Positions 25,944 to 34,660 of a DNA stretch of 64,000 nucleotides are shown here, piece by piece. Position 1 is the stretch's first letter; the number at the start of each line of letters is the position of its first letter. The stretch spans positions 1 to 64,000 of the forward strand of contig CAYXAP010000051.1 of assembly GCA_964462035.1 (NCBI GenBank), in the 5' to 3' direction. A model generated the notes under the pieces. That model was given only the letters and a program-made list of their open reading frames with translations, ran no database searches and was not told where the DNA came from. Source of the stretch: UBA1660 sp964462035. Its GTDB lineage: Bacteria > Myxococcota_A > Polyangia > Polyangiales > Houyiibacteriaceae. The position numbers and the translations under genes are program-made.

Positions 25944-27512
25944 GTGACACTCATCGTCGACGCCATCGTCGTCGGGGGCGGCTCGTCCGGGTGCATCGTC
26001 GCCGCCGAGCTGCTGAAGGCCGGTCGGAGCGTCGCGCTCCTCGAGGCCGGCCCCGACGCCGAGGACCACCCCGAGACCCTCGTCGCGGACGGCTACAAGC
26101 AGGCGTTCATCAACGACGAGCTCATGCACGAGCGCTTCAGCGTCACCCGCACCGGCTGGGGCGACCGGCGGCTCTTCATGGGCTCGGGCCGTGGGCTCGG
26201 CGGCAGCGGATCCATCAACGCGATGGTCTACACCCGCGGCGCCAAGGAAGACTTCGACAGTTGGCCCGAGGGCTGGCGTTGGGACGACGTGGTCCCCGCC
26301 TTCGAGTCGGTCGAGGCGGTGCTCCGGCCGCGCTCGCGCGAGTCCACCGACTTCACCGAGCGCTGCATCGCCGCCGCCGAGGGCGTGGGCTTCCGCCGCA
26401 AGCGCGACCTGAACGACGGCGACCTGCACGGCGTGCTCGGTCACGAAGCGATGAACTACGAGGGCGAGGCACGCCGCTCGTCCTACGTCGCCTTCCTCCG
26501 CGAGCACCGCGAGAACCCGAAGCTCCACGTGTTCACCGAGGCCGCCGTCGACCGCCTGGTGATCGAGCACGGTCGCGTGGTCGGGGTGCGCTGGTACGAA
26601 GGCGACCAGCGCCACGAGCTTCGCGCGGCGGAGACCGTTCTCTGCGCCGGCACCCTCGCGACGCCCGCGATCCTGCTCCGCTCCGGCATCGGCCCCGCCG
26701 AGGACCTGCGCTCGCTCGACATCCCGGTGGTGCTGGACCAGCCCGGCGTCGGCGCGAACCTGCACGACCACCCGAACGTGCAGCTCTTCTTCCGCGGTGA
26801 CCGCGACGTCGACACCCGCTACCCGCAGCTCTACGGCTTCGACCGGGTCGGCCGCGGGCCGAGCCTGGTCAACGGCCAGGCGGACACCTGCTACGTCTTC
26901 TACCCGGCGCGTTCGAGCTTTCGCGAAGGGCTCATGCGGCTGCTGCCCGCCATCGCGCTCCCCGAGCCGCTCTACGAGCAGGACTGGGTGCGCGGCGGCA
27001 TGCGCAAGGCCATCGAAGGTCTCTTCGGCGTCGAGGCGACGCAGTCCTTCGTGAAGAAGCTCTGGGGCATCGTCGTGATCTTGGGCAAGCCCGAGAGCCG
27101 CGGGCGACTCTGGCTCCGCAGCGCGGACCCAGGCGCCAAGCCCGCGATCGACCCGGGCTACTTCAAGGACCCGGCCGACATGCAGACCCTCCTGCACGGC
27201 ATCGATCGTGCGCGAGAGATCGCCGCGAGCGCGCCGCTCCCCGGCTTCGGCAACACCGAGCTCATCCCGGGCCCGCTGCAGCGCGACGTCGAGCGCTGGG
27301 CGCGCAAGAACGTGATGACCACCTACCACTACGCCGGCACCTGCCGAATGGGCACCGACGGCGACGCGGTGGTCGACCCCCAGCTCCGCTTCAACGGCCT
27401 CGAGGGTCTCCGCGTCGCCGACGCGAGCGTGATGCCCGTGACACCGGTCGCTGCGCTCAACGCCCCGTCGATGATGATCGGCTACCGCGCCAGCCAGCTC
27501 CTGCTGAGCTGA
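25944..27512 (+). CDS. GMC-family FAD-dependent oxidoreductase (choline dehydrogenase-like)
   Basis: Flavoenzyme of 522 residues starting at GTG 25944. The FAD loop is VVGGGSSGCIVAAELL, followed by LLEAGPD, GSGRGLGGSGSINAMVY (GMC signature 1) and LCAGTLATPAILLRSGIG (signature 2). The active-site histidine and partner are in YHYAGTCRMG and the closing VTPVAALNAPSMMIGYRAS. GMC enzymes oxidise alcohols such as choline, glucose or long-chain alcohols. It is co-transcribed with the aldehyde dehydrogenase six bases upstream, giving alcohol to acid in two steps. The insert around residues 310-375 is longer than in BetA, so strict choline specificity should not be assumed. Confidence 0.94.
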   Translation: MTLIVDAIVVGGGSSGCIVAAELLKAGRSVALLEAGPDAEDHPETLVADGYKQAFINDELMHERFSVTRTGWGDRRLFMGSGRGLGGSGSINAMVYTRGAKEDFDSWPEGWRWDDVVPAFESVEAVLRPRSRESTDFTERCIAAAEGVGFRRKRDLNDGDLHGVLGHEAMNYEGEARRSSYVAFLREHRENPKLHVFTEAAVDRLVIEHGRVVGVRWYEGDQRHELRAAETVLCAGTLATPAILLRSGIGPAEDLRSLDIPVVLDQPGVGANLHDHPNVQLFFRGDRDVDTRYPQLYGFDRVGRGPSLVNGQADTCYVFYPARSSFREGLMRLLPAIALPEPLYEQDWVRGGMRKAIEGLFGVEATQSFVKKLWGIVVILGKPESRGRLWLRSADPGAKPAIDPGYFKDPADMQTLLHGIDRAREIAASAPLPGFGNTELIPGPLQRDVERWARKNVMTTYHYAGTCRMGTDGDAVVDPQLRFNGLEGLRVADASVMPVTPVAALNAPSMMIGYRASQLLLS

Positions 27513-27574
27513 ATGGCATGACGAATGTGCCGGTCTGCGGACCGGAGAGCGCCCAGATTGGGTAGGATCGGCAG

Positions 27575-27850
27575 ATGGGGCAGCGTCTCGATGAGGAGAT
27601 GGTGAAGGGGATCGTCCGAGCCGCGCGCGAGTGCGGGCGGACGACCGTCTCTCTTCGGATCTGGACGAACGCCGAGTTCATCGTCATTCACGCGCCGGCC
27701 CCGGGCGAGACGACCTTCGCGGTGAGGACGCGGATCTTCTCGGACGACCCGGTCTGGAATCCGCCGGCGAGGGTGGTCGAGCAAACACTGACCGAGGCCG
27801 AGCTGATCACCTACCTGCTCGGACGTACGCTGGAGCTGGACTGCGGGTAG
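27575..27850 (+). CDS. Small hypothetical protein
   Basis: A 91-residue soluble protein with third-codon GC bias like its neighbours. It begins MGQRLDEEMVKGIVRAARE and contains FIVIHAPAPGETTFAVRTR and a C-terminal acidic helix (EQTLTEAELITYLL). No family recognised. It lies 62 bp after the GMC gene and 95 bp before a lipoprotein gene, with no clear operon link. Confidence 0.7.
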   Translation: MGQRLDEEMVKGIVRAARECGRTTVSLRIWTNAEFIVIHAPAPGETTFAVRTRIFSDDPVWNPPARVVEQTLTEAELITYLLGRTLELDCG

Positions 27851-27945
27851 GCGAATACGGACCGCCTGATGGAAGGAGGTCGCCCGATGGGCTGGGTTGA
27901 CCGCGGAGCGTCCCGTCCCCGACTCTGAGAGCGAACGGGGATCGC

Positions 27946-29043
27946 ATGGGAACGAAGAGATGGTGTGTCGCGGTGGGCATGGTGGTGCTCGTCGCGGCCG
28001 GGTGCGGTGACGACGACGGCGACGACGGGGCCGACGCGATCGTCGATGGAGGCGAAGCCGACACGGGGCCGTCCGACGCGGGTGAGCCGGACGCGTTCCG
28101 TACGGACGCTGGCCTGCCGCCGGCCGACGAGACGGAGAGCGAGACGGACTCGAACGACCCCTACCTCGGGTCGGCTGCGCCGACTGGACTGGACATCGGG
28201 GAGGGCTTCGACGGGTGGAGCGTCGCCGGAACGATCGCCACCGATCAGGCCAACGAGGCCTGGGCCGACTCCGATGGCTACGCCTTCCGGGTCAGCGCTC
28301 CGACGTTGGTGCGCGCCGAGCTCGATCACCGCGGCGAGGGATCACTCCGAGCGGTGGCGATTCTCCGCGCGAACAAGGAGCCGGTGGCCTGGTGGTCGAT
28401 GAGCGCGCGAGAGCCAGCGCTCTCGAACGCGGTCGAGCTCGAGCCAGGGGACTACCTGCTCCACGTGTCGGCGGCGTTGCCGGCGCCCGCCGTCCCCGAG
28501 CCCTATGTGGCCTCGATCGTGGTCGCCCCAGCGCCCTGTGAGCCTGCTGCTCGCACGGCGGACCATGCCGAGACGGAGGCCGCCGGCGCGCGGACCAATG
28601 ACGCCGTCGCTCTCACGCTGCTGACCTTCCCCGAGCTCGTGACCGCGGCCGCCAGCGCGGAGGCGTCCGGCGTCGCCGCCGTCGCGGGCGAGGCGCGGGT
28701 GATCGAAGGGGTCCTCGGCGACGTGGCGAGCCTCGACGACTCCTACCTCGATCGCGATGTCTACACGTTCACGGCCGATGGGACCGAGGAGGTCGAGGTG
28801 GTCGTGGAGAGCGCGGCGGACGACGTCGACGTCGACGTGGTCGTCCTCCGGGAGGCGGGGTCCGGGCCCGGTGAAATCGTCGCGACCGGACTGGCGCTCG
28901 GACGACGCATCGCGCGCGTGGTCTTCGGAACGGAGCCGGGCGCGAGCTACCGACTCTGGGTCGCGACCCGGGACGAGTCCGACTTCCCCGGTGCCGGGGC
29001 GTCCCTCCCGATGGCGTATCGAGCGACGGTGTGCGGACGATGA
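27946..29043 (+). CDS. Lipoprotein with pre-peptidase-C-terminal-like domains
   Basis: Exported lipoprotein of 365 residues: signal with lipobox VLVAAGC, an Asp/Gly/Ala-rich linker (about residues 25-75), then two beta-rich regions. WSVAGTIATDQANE plus YAFRVSAPTLVRAELDHRG, and later VIEGVLGDVASLDDSY plus DRDVYTFTADGTEEVEVVV, look like bacterial pre-peptidase C-terminal (PPC) domains, which usually accompany secreted enzymes. No catalytic motif is visible. The ATGA overlap with the downstream PLA2-motif gene suggests the two proteins are made together. Confidence 0.8.
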   Translation: MGTKRWCVAVGMVVLVAAGCGDDDGDDGADAIVDGGEADTGPSDAGEPDAFRTDAGLPPADETESETDSNDPYLGSAAPTGLDIGEGFDGWSVAGTIATDQANEAWADSDGYAFRVSAPTLVRAELDHRGEGSLRAVAILRANKEPVAWWSMSAREPALSNAVELEPGDYLLHVSAALPAPAVPEPYVASIVVAPAPCEPAARTADHAETEAAGARTNDAVALTLLTFPELVTAAASAEASGVAAVAGEARVIEGVLGDVASLDDSYLDRDVYTFTADGTEEVEVVVESAADDVDVDVVVLREAGSGPGEIVATGLALGRRIARVVFGTEPGASYRLWVATRDESDFPGAGASLPMAYRATVCGR

Positions 29044-29855
29044 GGCCGTCCATCCTCACCGCCGCGCTGCTGCTCACGCTCCTCGCCGCCTCTCCGGTAC
29101 GCGCGAACCAGGTGCTGAGCGAGGACTGCGACTCCAACCCGACGGACCGTTTCGCCGTAACCGACTCGGTCTGCGTCATGGGCGACGTCGACTACACGTG
29201 CCCCGACGGCATCATCGACTTGCCAGGGGCCGACGTCTACGTGGTCCCCCGAGGTGCCGCGCCCTTCTCCACGCCCGGCATCCACTTCGACACGCTCGGT
29301 GGTGCCGGCGGCTTCTGGAACATCGCCGTCCTGATGCCGGAGCTGGTGCCGGGGACCTACGATCTGATCCTCGACGAGCACTGCGACGGGGTCTTCGACA
29401 CGGACGACGTGCGCGTGGACGAAGCCTTCGTCGTCGAGGGTGAGCTCATGTGCACGATGCCGCCGGGCGAGCCGATGAACCCGGGGCTGGCGAGCGGCGC
29501 GCTCTGCCGCGGGGCCTGTGGACCCGACTGTCCGACCACGTGCTCACCGGCACCGCCCGTCATGGCATGTGAGGAGGACGTCGATCTCTGCGAGCACGTG
29601 GAGTGCTCCTACACCGGCGTGACCTGCGGTACGCATGAAGGCTGCCGAGTGCACGACGACTGCTACGACGCCTGCGCGGCCGCCGGCGCCGGGATGCTCT
29701 GTTGGCGCGAGTGCGACCTCGAGTGCATCCGCGAGTACGGCCCGCTCTGCTACAACTGGATGAACGGTCACGGGCCCTACGACTCGACCGTCACCTACTA
29801 CGGCCCACCGACCACGAGCGCGCCGATGACCGGGCTCTGCTCGGGTCCCTGCTGA
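29040..29855 (+). CDS. Secreted Cys-rich protein with phospholipase A2-like motif
   Basis: Predicted secreted protein of 271 residues with a Sec signal (LTAALLLTLLAASPVRA). The ATG at 29040 overlaps the upstream stop; a GTG nine bases earlier is possible. The first half is a beta-type domain (GADVYVVPRG, GTYDLILDEHCDG). The second half has about 20 Cys and contains TCGTHEGCRVHDDCYDAC (about residue 200), close to the phospholipase A2 helix with its His-Asp dyad (CC-x2-HD-x-CY). The usual second Asp and calcium loop are not obvious. PLA2 enzymes hydrolyse the sn-2 ester of phospholipids. Activity is uncertain; a disulphide-rich binding protein is the alternative. Confidence 0.8.
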   Translation: MRPSILTAALLLTLLAASPVRANQVLSEDCDSNPTDRFAVTDSVCVMGDVDYTCPDGIIDLPGADVYVVPRGAAPFSTPGIHFDTLGGAGGFWNIAVLMPELVPGTYDLILDEHCDGVFDTDDVRVDEAFVVEGELMCTMPPGEPMNPGLASGALCRGACGPDCPTTCSPAPPVMACEEDVDLCEHVECSYTGVTCGTHEGCRVHDDCYDACAAAGAGMLCWRECDLECIREYGPLCYNWMNGHGPYDSTVTYYGPPTTSAPMTGLCSGPC

Positions 29856-30023
29856 GCTCGAGGCGACCGAGGCGCGCTGCGCGGCCGGGAGTCGCGAACC
29901 GGACCCTCAGCGCCTTCAGCTCCGGCGACTGGCGAGTGTAAACTTCCGCCCCCGCTTCTACATGAGCGAGACTCGCGATCTCCCTCGGGTTGGTGACTGG
30001 AATACGTTACAGTCGTCGGGTCG

Positions 30024-30872
30024 ATGCAGCCTCGTCGCTCTGCGTTCCTCCTCACCATCGTCCTACTGCAATGGGCCGGCTCCCCGACCTCCACCATCGC
30101 CCAGACCGAGGGGGGCACCGAGAGCGAAGCGGAGGCACCGAGCGCCCCCGTCGACGAGGCCGTCGCCGCCTATGAGGGGGGTGAGTTCGAGCGCGCGGAC
30201 GAGCTCCTGAATCAGGCCATGGCGTCGGCCACCCTCTCGCGCGAGCAGGTGGTCCGCATCCTGACCCACCAGGTGCTCGTCTCCCGAGCGCTCGGCAACG
30301 AGGAGACCCTGGACGCGGCGGCCCTTCGCCTCGTGTCCCTCGAGCCCGACGCGCTCTCGGCCCAGGCACCGCCCGATCTGGAAGCCCATCTGGCGGCAGC
30401 ACGCGATCGGGGGCAGGGCCTGCTCCGTGTCGAGGTCGTGCACCAGCAGCGCCCCGATGGCGTGCAGGTGGAGGCGAGGGTGGTTGGAGACGCGGGGGGT
30501 CTCGTTCGTACGATCGAGCTCGGGGCCAGGACCGCCGGTCCGTGGTCGATCGACCCCGTCAGCACGGTCTTCGTGGAAGACGCCCGCGCGGCCGAGGTCG
30601 AGGTCTTCGCTCGCGCGACCGGCCCGGGCGGGTCGGTCCTCGCGCACCACGGCTCCGAAGACGCGCCCGAAGCGCTCGTCACTCCGGTCCCGGCCGCGGC
30701 GCTCGTCGCCGACCCGGAGCCGAGCGACGAAGACGGCGGCAAGGGCGTGCTCTGGGGCGTGCTGATCGGTGGCGGTGTCCTCGCGGTCGCCGCGGCGGTG
30801 CTCATCGGTGTGCTGGTCGCACGCTCTGGCCCGGACGACGGCGAGGCCGGCTCGCTCGGGGTGGAGTGGTGA
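30024..30872 (+). CDS. TPR-like protein with signal peptide and C-terminal membrane helix
   Basis: Protein of 282 residues: a signal segment (LLTIVLLQWAGSPTSTIAQ), a helical region resembling tetratricopeptide repeats (VDEAVAAYEGGEFERADELL), a beta domain (about residues 130-215), an acidic linker and a hydrophobic helix near the C-terminus (WGVLIGGGVLAVAAAVLIGV). It fits the small periplasmic TPR proteins found beside Ser/Thr kinases in this window (47110-48099 and 54913-55821). GTGA overlap with the FG-GAP lipoprotein gene, which in turn overlaps a kinase gene, makes a three-gene operon likely. Confidence 0.82.
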   Translation: MQPRRSAFLLTIVLLQWAGSPTSTIAQTEGGTESEAEAPSAPVDEAVAAYEGGEFERADELLNQAMASATLSREQVVRILTHQVLVSRALGNEETLDAAALRLVSLEPDALSAQAPPDLEAHLAAARDRGQGLLRVEVVHQQRPDGVQVEARVVGDAGGLVRTIELGARTAGPWSIDPVSTVFVEDARAAEVEVFARATGPGGSVLAHHGSEDAPEALVTPVPAAALVADPEPSDEDGGKGVLWGVLIGGGVLAVAAAVLIGVLVARSGPDDGEAGSLGVEW

Positions 30873-32914
30873 CCTCGACTCACTGGCGCGCCCATCACAC
30901 CGTGCTCGCACTCGTGGCGACCGTAGCCATCGTCGCTGCCTGTGACGGCGGCACCAGGGACTACGACTTTCGGGTGAGCTTCGAGGACGAGTCCACGGGC
31001 GCGGCGGCGCGTGCGGTCGTGGCGCGCATCCGTACGGGTGGCTGCGATGGAGCACCGCGCATCTCGGAGACCTTCGCCCGCGACGCGGCGCCGGCGATGA
31101 GTCTCGGCGCGCTGCCCGCGGACTCCTACGGCTTCGAAGCGGAGGCGTTCGACGAGAGCTGCTCCGTGATCGCGCGGGGCTGTGTGGCCTTCGACGTTCC
31201 AGACGCCGACAGTCAGGTGACCCTCGTCCTGCCCACCGTGACCGGCAGCCCCGCGTGTTCGGCCACTCGGTGCTCGGACGGTGTCTGCGGCGAGGAGGTG
31301 CCCATGGACGGCGGCCCCCCGGACGGCGGCGGCGATGGCGGGTCCTCTAGTGATGGCGGCGACGCGAGCGACGCCGGCCAGGAACCGGACGCCGGTCCTT
31401 CGATCGCGGCTCCCCGGATCGTCGCACCGTGGAACGGCGTGTCGACCGGCTCGGCCAACGCCGATCTCGGAGCCACCGGGCCCGTCGACCACCCGCTCTT
31501 GCCGGAGGTCCGATGGGAGGCCGTCGCCGGTGCCGAGAGCTATGTGCTGGAGATGGCTCCCTGCAGCGGCGTCGACGTCGGGAGCTGTGACCTCTCGTCA
31601 CCGCCGGTCCGGGTCGTGACCGCCGGCGACATGCTCCGTGCGCGCCCGGCGTCGGCCCTGGCCGTGAGCGAGACGGCGCCGCTCGGCGCGCGCTACGGCT
31701 TCCGAGTCGGCGCTTGTGAAGACGTCGCGGGCACTCGCTGTGTGTTCTCGGACCCGCGCTATCTGAACGTCGGCCGCATCGCCCAAGACGTCGATGGAGA
31801 CGGGGACGGCGATCTCTACGTGGTCAGCCGTGACGGCTCGGGCACGACGGCGCTGCACGAGATCGTCTCCTTCGACTCCAGCGGAGCGGTCGTCGACGCG
31901 CCGGTGACCTTCGACTCCATCCGCGCGATCAGCTGGATCGGGGACTACGACGGCGATGGCGTTGGCGAGCTCGCGATCGCCACCAACCGCGGCGCGACCG
32001 GAAGCGAGATCCTCTACATCGACGCTCTCGCCGAGGCCGGCGCCCTGACCGAGACCACGAGCACCGATCTCGGGGACCGCGTCGTGGGCATCGGCGACGT
32101 GAACGGCGACGGCTACGCGGACTTCGCAGCCAGCGTGCGATCGCGGGACGAGGTTCGAGTGCAGTTCGGCGGACCGACCTTCGACGCCGCCGACAACGCG
32201 ATCCTCCGCGCGGGGCCGGGCCTGCAAGACTTCGGCTTCGAGCTCGCGGCCGTCGGGGACCAGAACGGCGATGGCCTCGCAGACCTCGCGGTCGGCTCGC
32301 GAATCGCCATGGACCAGGCGCGCTTCGACGTCTACAGCTTCGCGGCGAGTCCGCGGGTCGTGGCGATGACCACCATCGCCACCGGTGAGACGGGATTGAG
32401 CGGCGTGCCACCGCCCGTCGCTGCCGCCGGCGGCATGGACATGGACGACGATGGCATCCCGGAGATGGCGTTCGGCCGTCGCCTGGTAGACAGCATCACG
32501 GTCATCTTCGCCGAGAGTCAGCAGACTTCTGAATCCGAGGCCGACAGTAGCTATGGGTGGTCGCTGGGCATCGGCGACGTCGATGGCACCGGCCGAGCGC
32601 GGCTGATCAGCGGCATGCCGGACCGCCCGGCGGCGTTCGGCGACAGCATCTCCGGGGCGACCTCCGTGACCGTGTTCACGGCGGGCGCCTTCGAGGTCTT
32701 GATCAACCCCTACTTCACGCCTGACGACGCACGTGCGGGGGTCGAGGTGACCGTCGTGGACCTCGACGGCGACGGCCTCGACGACTTCTTCACCCGAGCG
32801 CAGAATGGCTTCTTCATCGACCGGCAGGCCTTCGACACCGAAGTCGGGGGGATCGCCGGAGGGCGTTTCGTGTTCCGCCCGTCCGGGAGACCATGGTCGA
32901 CGATGACGCGCTGA
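30869..32914 (+). CDS. FG-GAP-repeat lipoprotein
   Basis: Lipoprotein of 681 residues starting at GTG 30869, overlapping the upstream stop. The signal ends in a lipobox (ATVAIVAACD). A short domain and a Gly/Asp/Ser-rich linker (about residues 145-175) come before a fibronectin-like region (VRWEAVAGAESYVLEMAP). Then there is a series of calcium-type FG-GAP repeats: DVDGDGDGDLYVV, DYDGDGVGELAIA, DVNGDGYADFAAS, DQNGDGLADLAVG, DMDDDGIPEMAFG, DLDGDGLDDFFTR. These form an integrin-like beta-propeller at the cell surface, usually for protein or carbohydrate binding. The 3' end overlaps the kinase gene by 22 bases, so surface protein and kinase are probably co-expressed. Confidence 0.9.
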   Translation: MTSTHWRAHHTVLALVATVAIVAACDGGTRDYDFRVSFEDESTGAAARAVVARIRTGGCDGAPRISETFARDAAPAMSLGALPADSYGFEAEAFDESCSVIARGCVAFDVPDADSQVTLVLPTVTGSPACSATRCSDGVCGEEVPMDGGPPDGGGDGGSSSDGGDASDAGQEPDAGPSIAAPRIVAPWNGVSTGSANADLGATGPVDHPLLPEVRWEAVAGAESYVLEMAPCSGVDVGSCDLSSPPVRVVTAGDMLRARPASALAVSETAPLGARYGFRVGACEDVAGTRCVFSDPRYLNVGRIAQDVDGDGDGDLYVVSRDGSGTTALHEIVSFDSSGAVVDAPVTFDSIRAISWIGDYDGDGVGELAIATNRGATGSEILYIDALAEAGALTETTSTDLGDRVVGIGDVNGDGYADFAASVRSRDEVRVQFGGPTFDAADNAILRAGPGLQDFGFELAAVGDQNGDGLADLAVGSRIAMDQARFDVYSFAASPRVVAMTTIATGETGLSGVPPPVAAAGGMDMDDDGIPEMAFGRRLVDSITVIFAESQQTSESEADSSYGWSLGIGDVDGTGRARLISGMPDRPAAFGDSISGATSVTVFTAGAFEVLINPYFTPDDARAGVEVTVVDLDGDGLDDFFTRAQNGFFIDRQAFDTEVGGIAGGRFVFRPSGRPWSTMTR

Positions 32915-34656
32915 CACGGATCGACCAGGAGGGCGAGTCCACTGGCTCCATGGGCGCGACTCCGAAGTCGACCCCCATCCACGACGATCGAGTCGGCCGA
33001 TACCAGCTCGCCTTCGAGATCGCCTCCGGCGGGATGGCGACCGTCTACCTGGCGGCGACGCATGGACCGGCAGGCTTCGAGAAGGTCTTCGCCCTCAAGC
33101 GCATCCACCCGCACCTGGCGAAGGAGAAGAACTACGTCGAGATGTTTCTCGACGAGGCGCGTCTGGCCGCCCGCATTCAGCATCCGAACGTGTGCGGCGT
33201 GGTCGACTTCGGCGAGGAAGATGGCGAGTACTACCTGGTCATGGAGTACCTGCTCGGCGTCCCGCTCAGCAAGTTGCTCCGCGAGGTCGCCAGGATGGAG
33301 CAGAAGCCACCGCGGTGGCCTGCGATCGCCGGGCGGTTGATCCAAGACGCTTGCGAGGGTCTGCACGCCGCTCACGAGCTCCGCGGAAACGATGGTTCGC
33401 CGCTCGGCGTCGTGCATCGCGACGTGTCCCCGCAGAACCTCTTCGTCGGCTTCGATGGCGTGCTCAAGGTGGTCGACTTCGGCATCGCGAAAGCCGCCGA
33501 CAAGGTCTCGGTCACACGCACTCTCGAGCTCAAGGGCAAGGTCGCCTACATGTCCCCCGAGCAGATCCATCGCGGGACGGTCGACCGCCGAACGGATGTC
33601 TTCGCGCTCGGTGTCGTTCTCTGGGAGATGCTCACGCTCCGTCGACTCTTCCGGCGGAGCCAGCAGGTCGACACGATGTACGCGGTGCTGGAGGGACCGA
33701 TCCCGCCGCCGAGCCAGCTGCGGGATCTCCCCGCCGAGCTGGACGAGGTGATCCTCGCGGCCCTCGACCGATCGCCGGAGACCCGCACGCCCGACGCGCG
33801 TGAGTTCGGTCGGGGCCTCGGTCGTGTCTTCGGTCGGACGCTGGACCAACCGGTCGACCGTGGAGAGATCAGCCAGCTCCTCCACGAGCTCTTTCCCGGG
33901 GGGGAGGAGTCGGCCCGAGCGCTCGTCGAGATCGCCCGGACCGAATCCCGCCCACGCTCGGTGGTGTCGGTCGTGCCGGAGGCGGCGGAGTCGTTCCAGG
34001 ACGTCCCGCTCGCCACGCTCGGGGCGTACCAGGAGCCGGCCGCTCCCCCGGTCCGATGGGGTCGCGCCGCCGCGCTGCTCACCCTGCTCATCGGTGGCGC
34101 CGTCGCGTTGGCGTTCATCCTTCCGCCCCCCGAGGGAAGCCCGGTCGCGGAGCCCACGAACTCTTCCGAGTCGGTCCCCGCCGAACCGGCGGATGAGCGC
34201 GAAAGCTCTCCGGGTGTGGCGGACACCACCGACGACTCGTCCACGGCGGCTCCCTCCCCCGCAGTGATGGAGCCTGCGGAGGAGGTGACGGCCGGTGAGG
34301 TCGACCGCGAGGCCACGGAGCCGGCGACGGTCAGCCCTCGACGACGGAGCCGGCGACGCCGCCCAGCGCCGACCGAGCCCGTCGCGGCGGTCGACACGCC
34401 CGAGCCCGCCGCAGCGTCCGCCGAGCCGACGATGGTGGAGGCGACGACCGGGGTCGTGAACATCGTCGTCCCCGGCGGTTGGGCCAACGTATACGACGCG
34501 AGCGGTCGGCTACTCGGGGCGACGCCGCTGCGGCGGCGGCTGCCGGCCGGACCGCACACGCTCGAGCTGCGCTTCTCCGGTCAGCCACCGCCGGTCGCGG
34601 TCCAGGTCGACGTGCCCGCGGGCGATACGCTTCGGGTCAGTCGCCAGCCCCCCTGA
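32893..34656 (+). CDS. Transmembrane Ser/Thr protein kinase with PEGA domain
   Basis: Kinase of 587 residues. Kinase domain about residues 36-310: ASGGMATVYLA, ALKRIHPHL, HRDVSPQN (about residue 175), DFGIAK, YMSPE. HRDVSPQN, with Ser where most kinases have Lys, is a recurring variant in myxobacteria and is generally considered active. A membrane helix lies near 392-411, followed by an acidic/Pro-rich spacer and a basic RRRSRRRRP patch. A C-terminal PEGA domain completes the chain (VNIVVPGGWANVYDASGRLL, GATPLRRRLPAGPHTLEL). PEGA modules probably contact cell-wall or surface polymers. Its start is buried in the FG-GAP gene, so it is translated from that mRNA. Targets unknown. Confidence 0.94.
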   Translation: MVDDDALTRIDQEGESTGSMGATPKSTPIHDDRVGRYQLAFEIASGGMATVYLAATHGPAGFEKVFALKRIHPHLAKEKNYVEMFLDEARLAARIQHPNVCGVVDFGEEDGEYYLVMEYLLGVPLSKLLREVARMEQKPPRWPAIAGRLIQDACEGLHAAHELRGNDGSPLGVVHRDVSPQNLFVGFDGVLKVVDFGIAKAADKVSVTRTLELKGKVAYMSPEQIHRGTVDRRTDVFALGVVLWEMLTLRRLFRRSQQVDTMYAVLEGPIPPPSQLRDLPAELDEVILAALDRSPETRTPDAREFGRGLGRVFGRTLDQPVDRGEISQLLHELFPGGEESARALVEIARTESRPRSVVSVVPEAAESFQDVPLATLGAYQEPAAPPVRWGRAAALLTLLIGGAVALAFILPPPEGSPVAEPTNSSESVPAEPADERESSPGVADTTDDSSTAAPSPAVMEPAEEVTAGEVDREATEPATVSPRRRSRRRRPAPTEPVAAVDTPEPAAASAEPTMVEATTGVVNIVVPGGWANVYDASGRLLGATPLRRRLPAGPHTLELRFSGQPPPVAVQVDVPAGDTLRVSRQPP

Positions 34657-34660
34657 CTGC

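Noticed and set aside
23087..26800. A 1237-residue plus-strand open frame rich in Arg
   Set aside because: It overlaps the kinase, aldehyde dehydrogenase and GMC genes in a second frame and shows no domain; the overlapped genes have complete catalytic motifs.
24249..27329. A 1026-residue minus-strand open frame
   Set aside because: Antisense shadow of the aldehyde dehydrogenase and GMC genes, with His/Arg/Val-rich low-information sequence.
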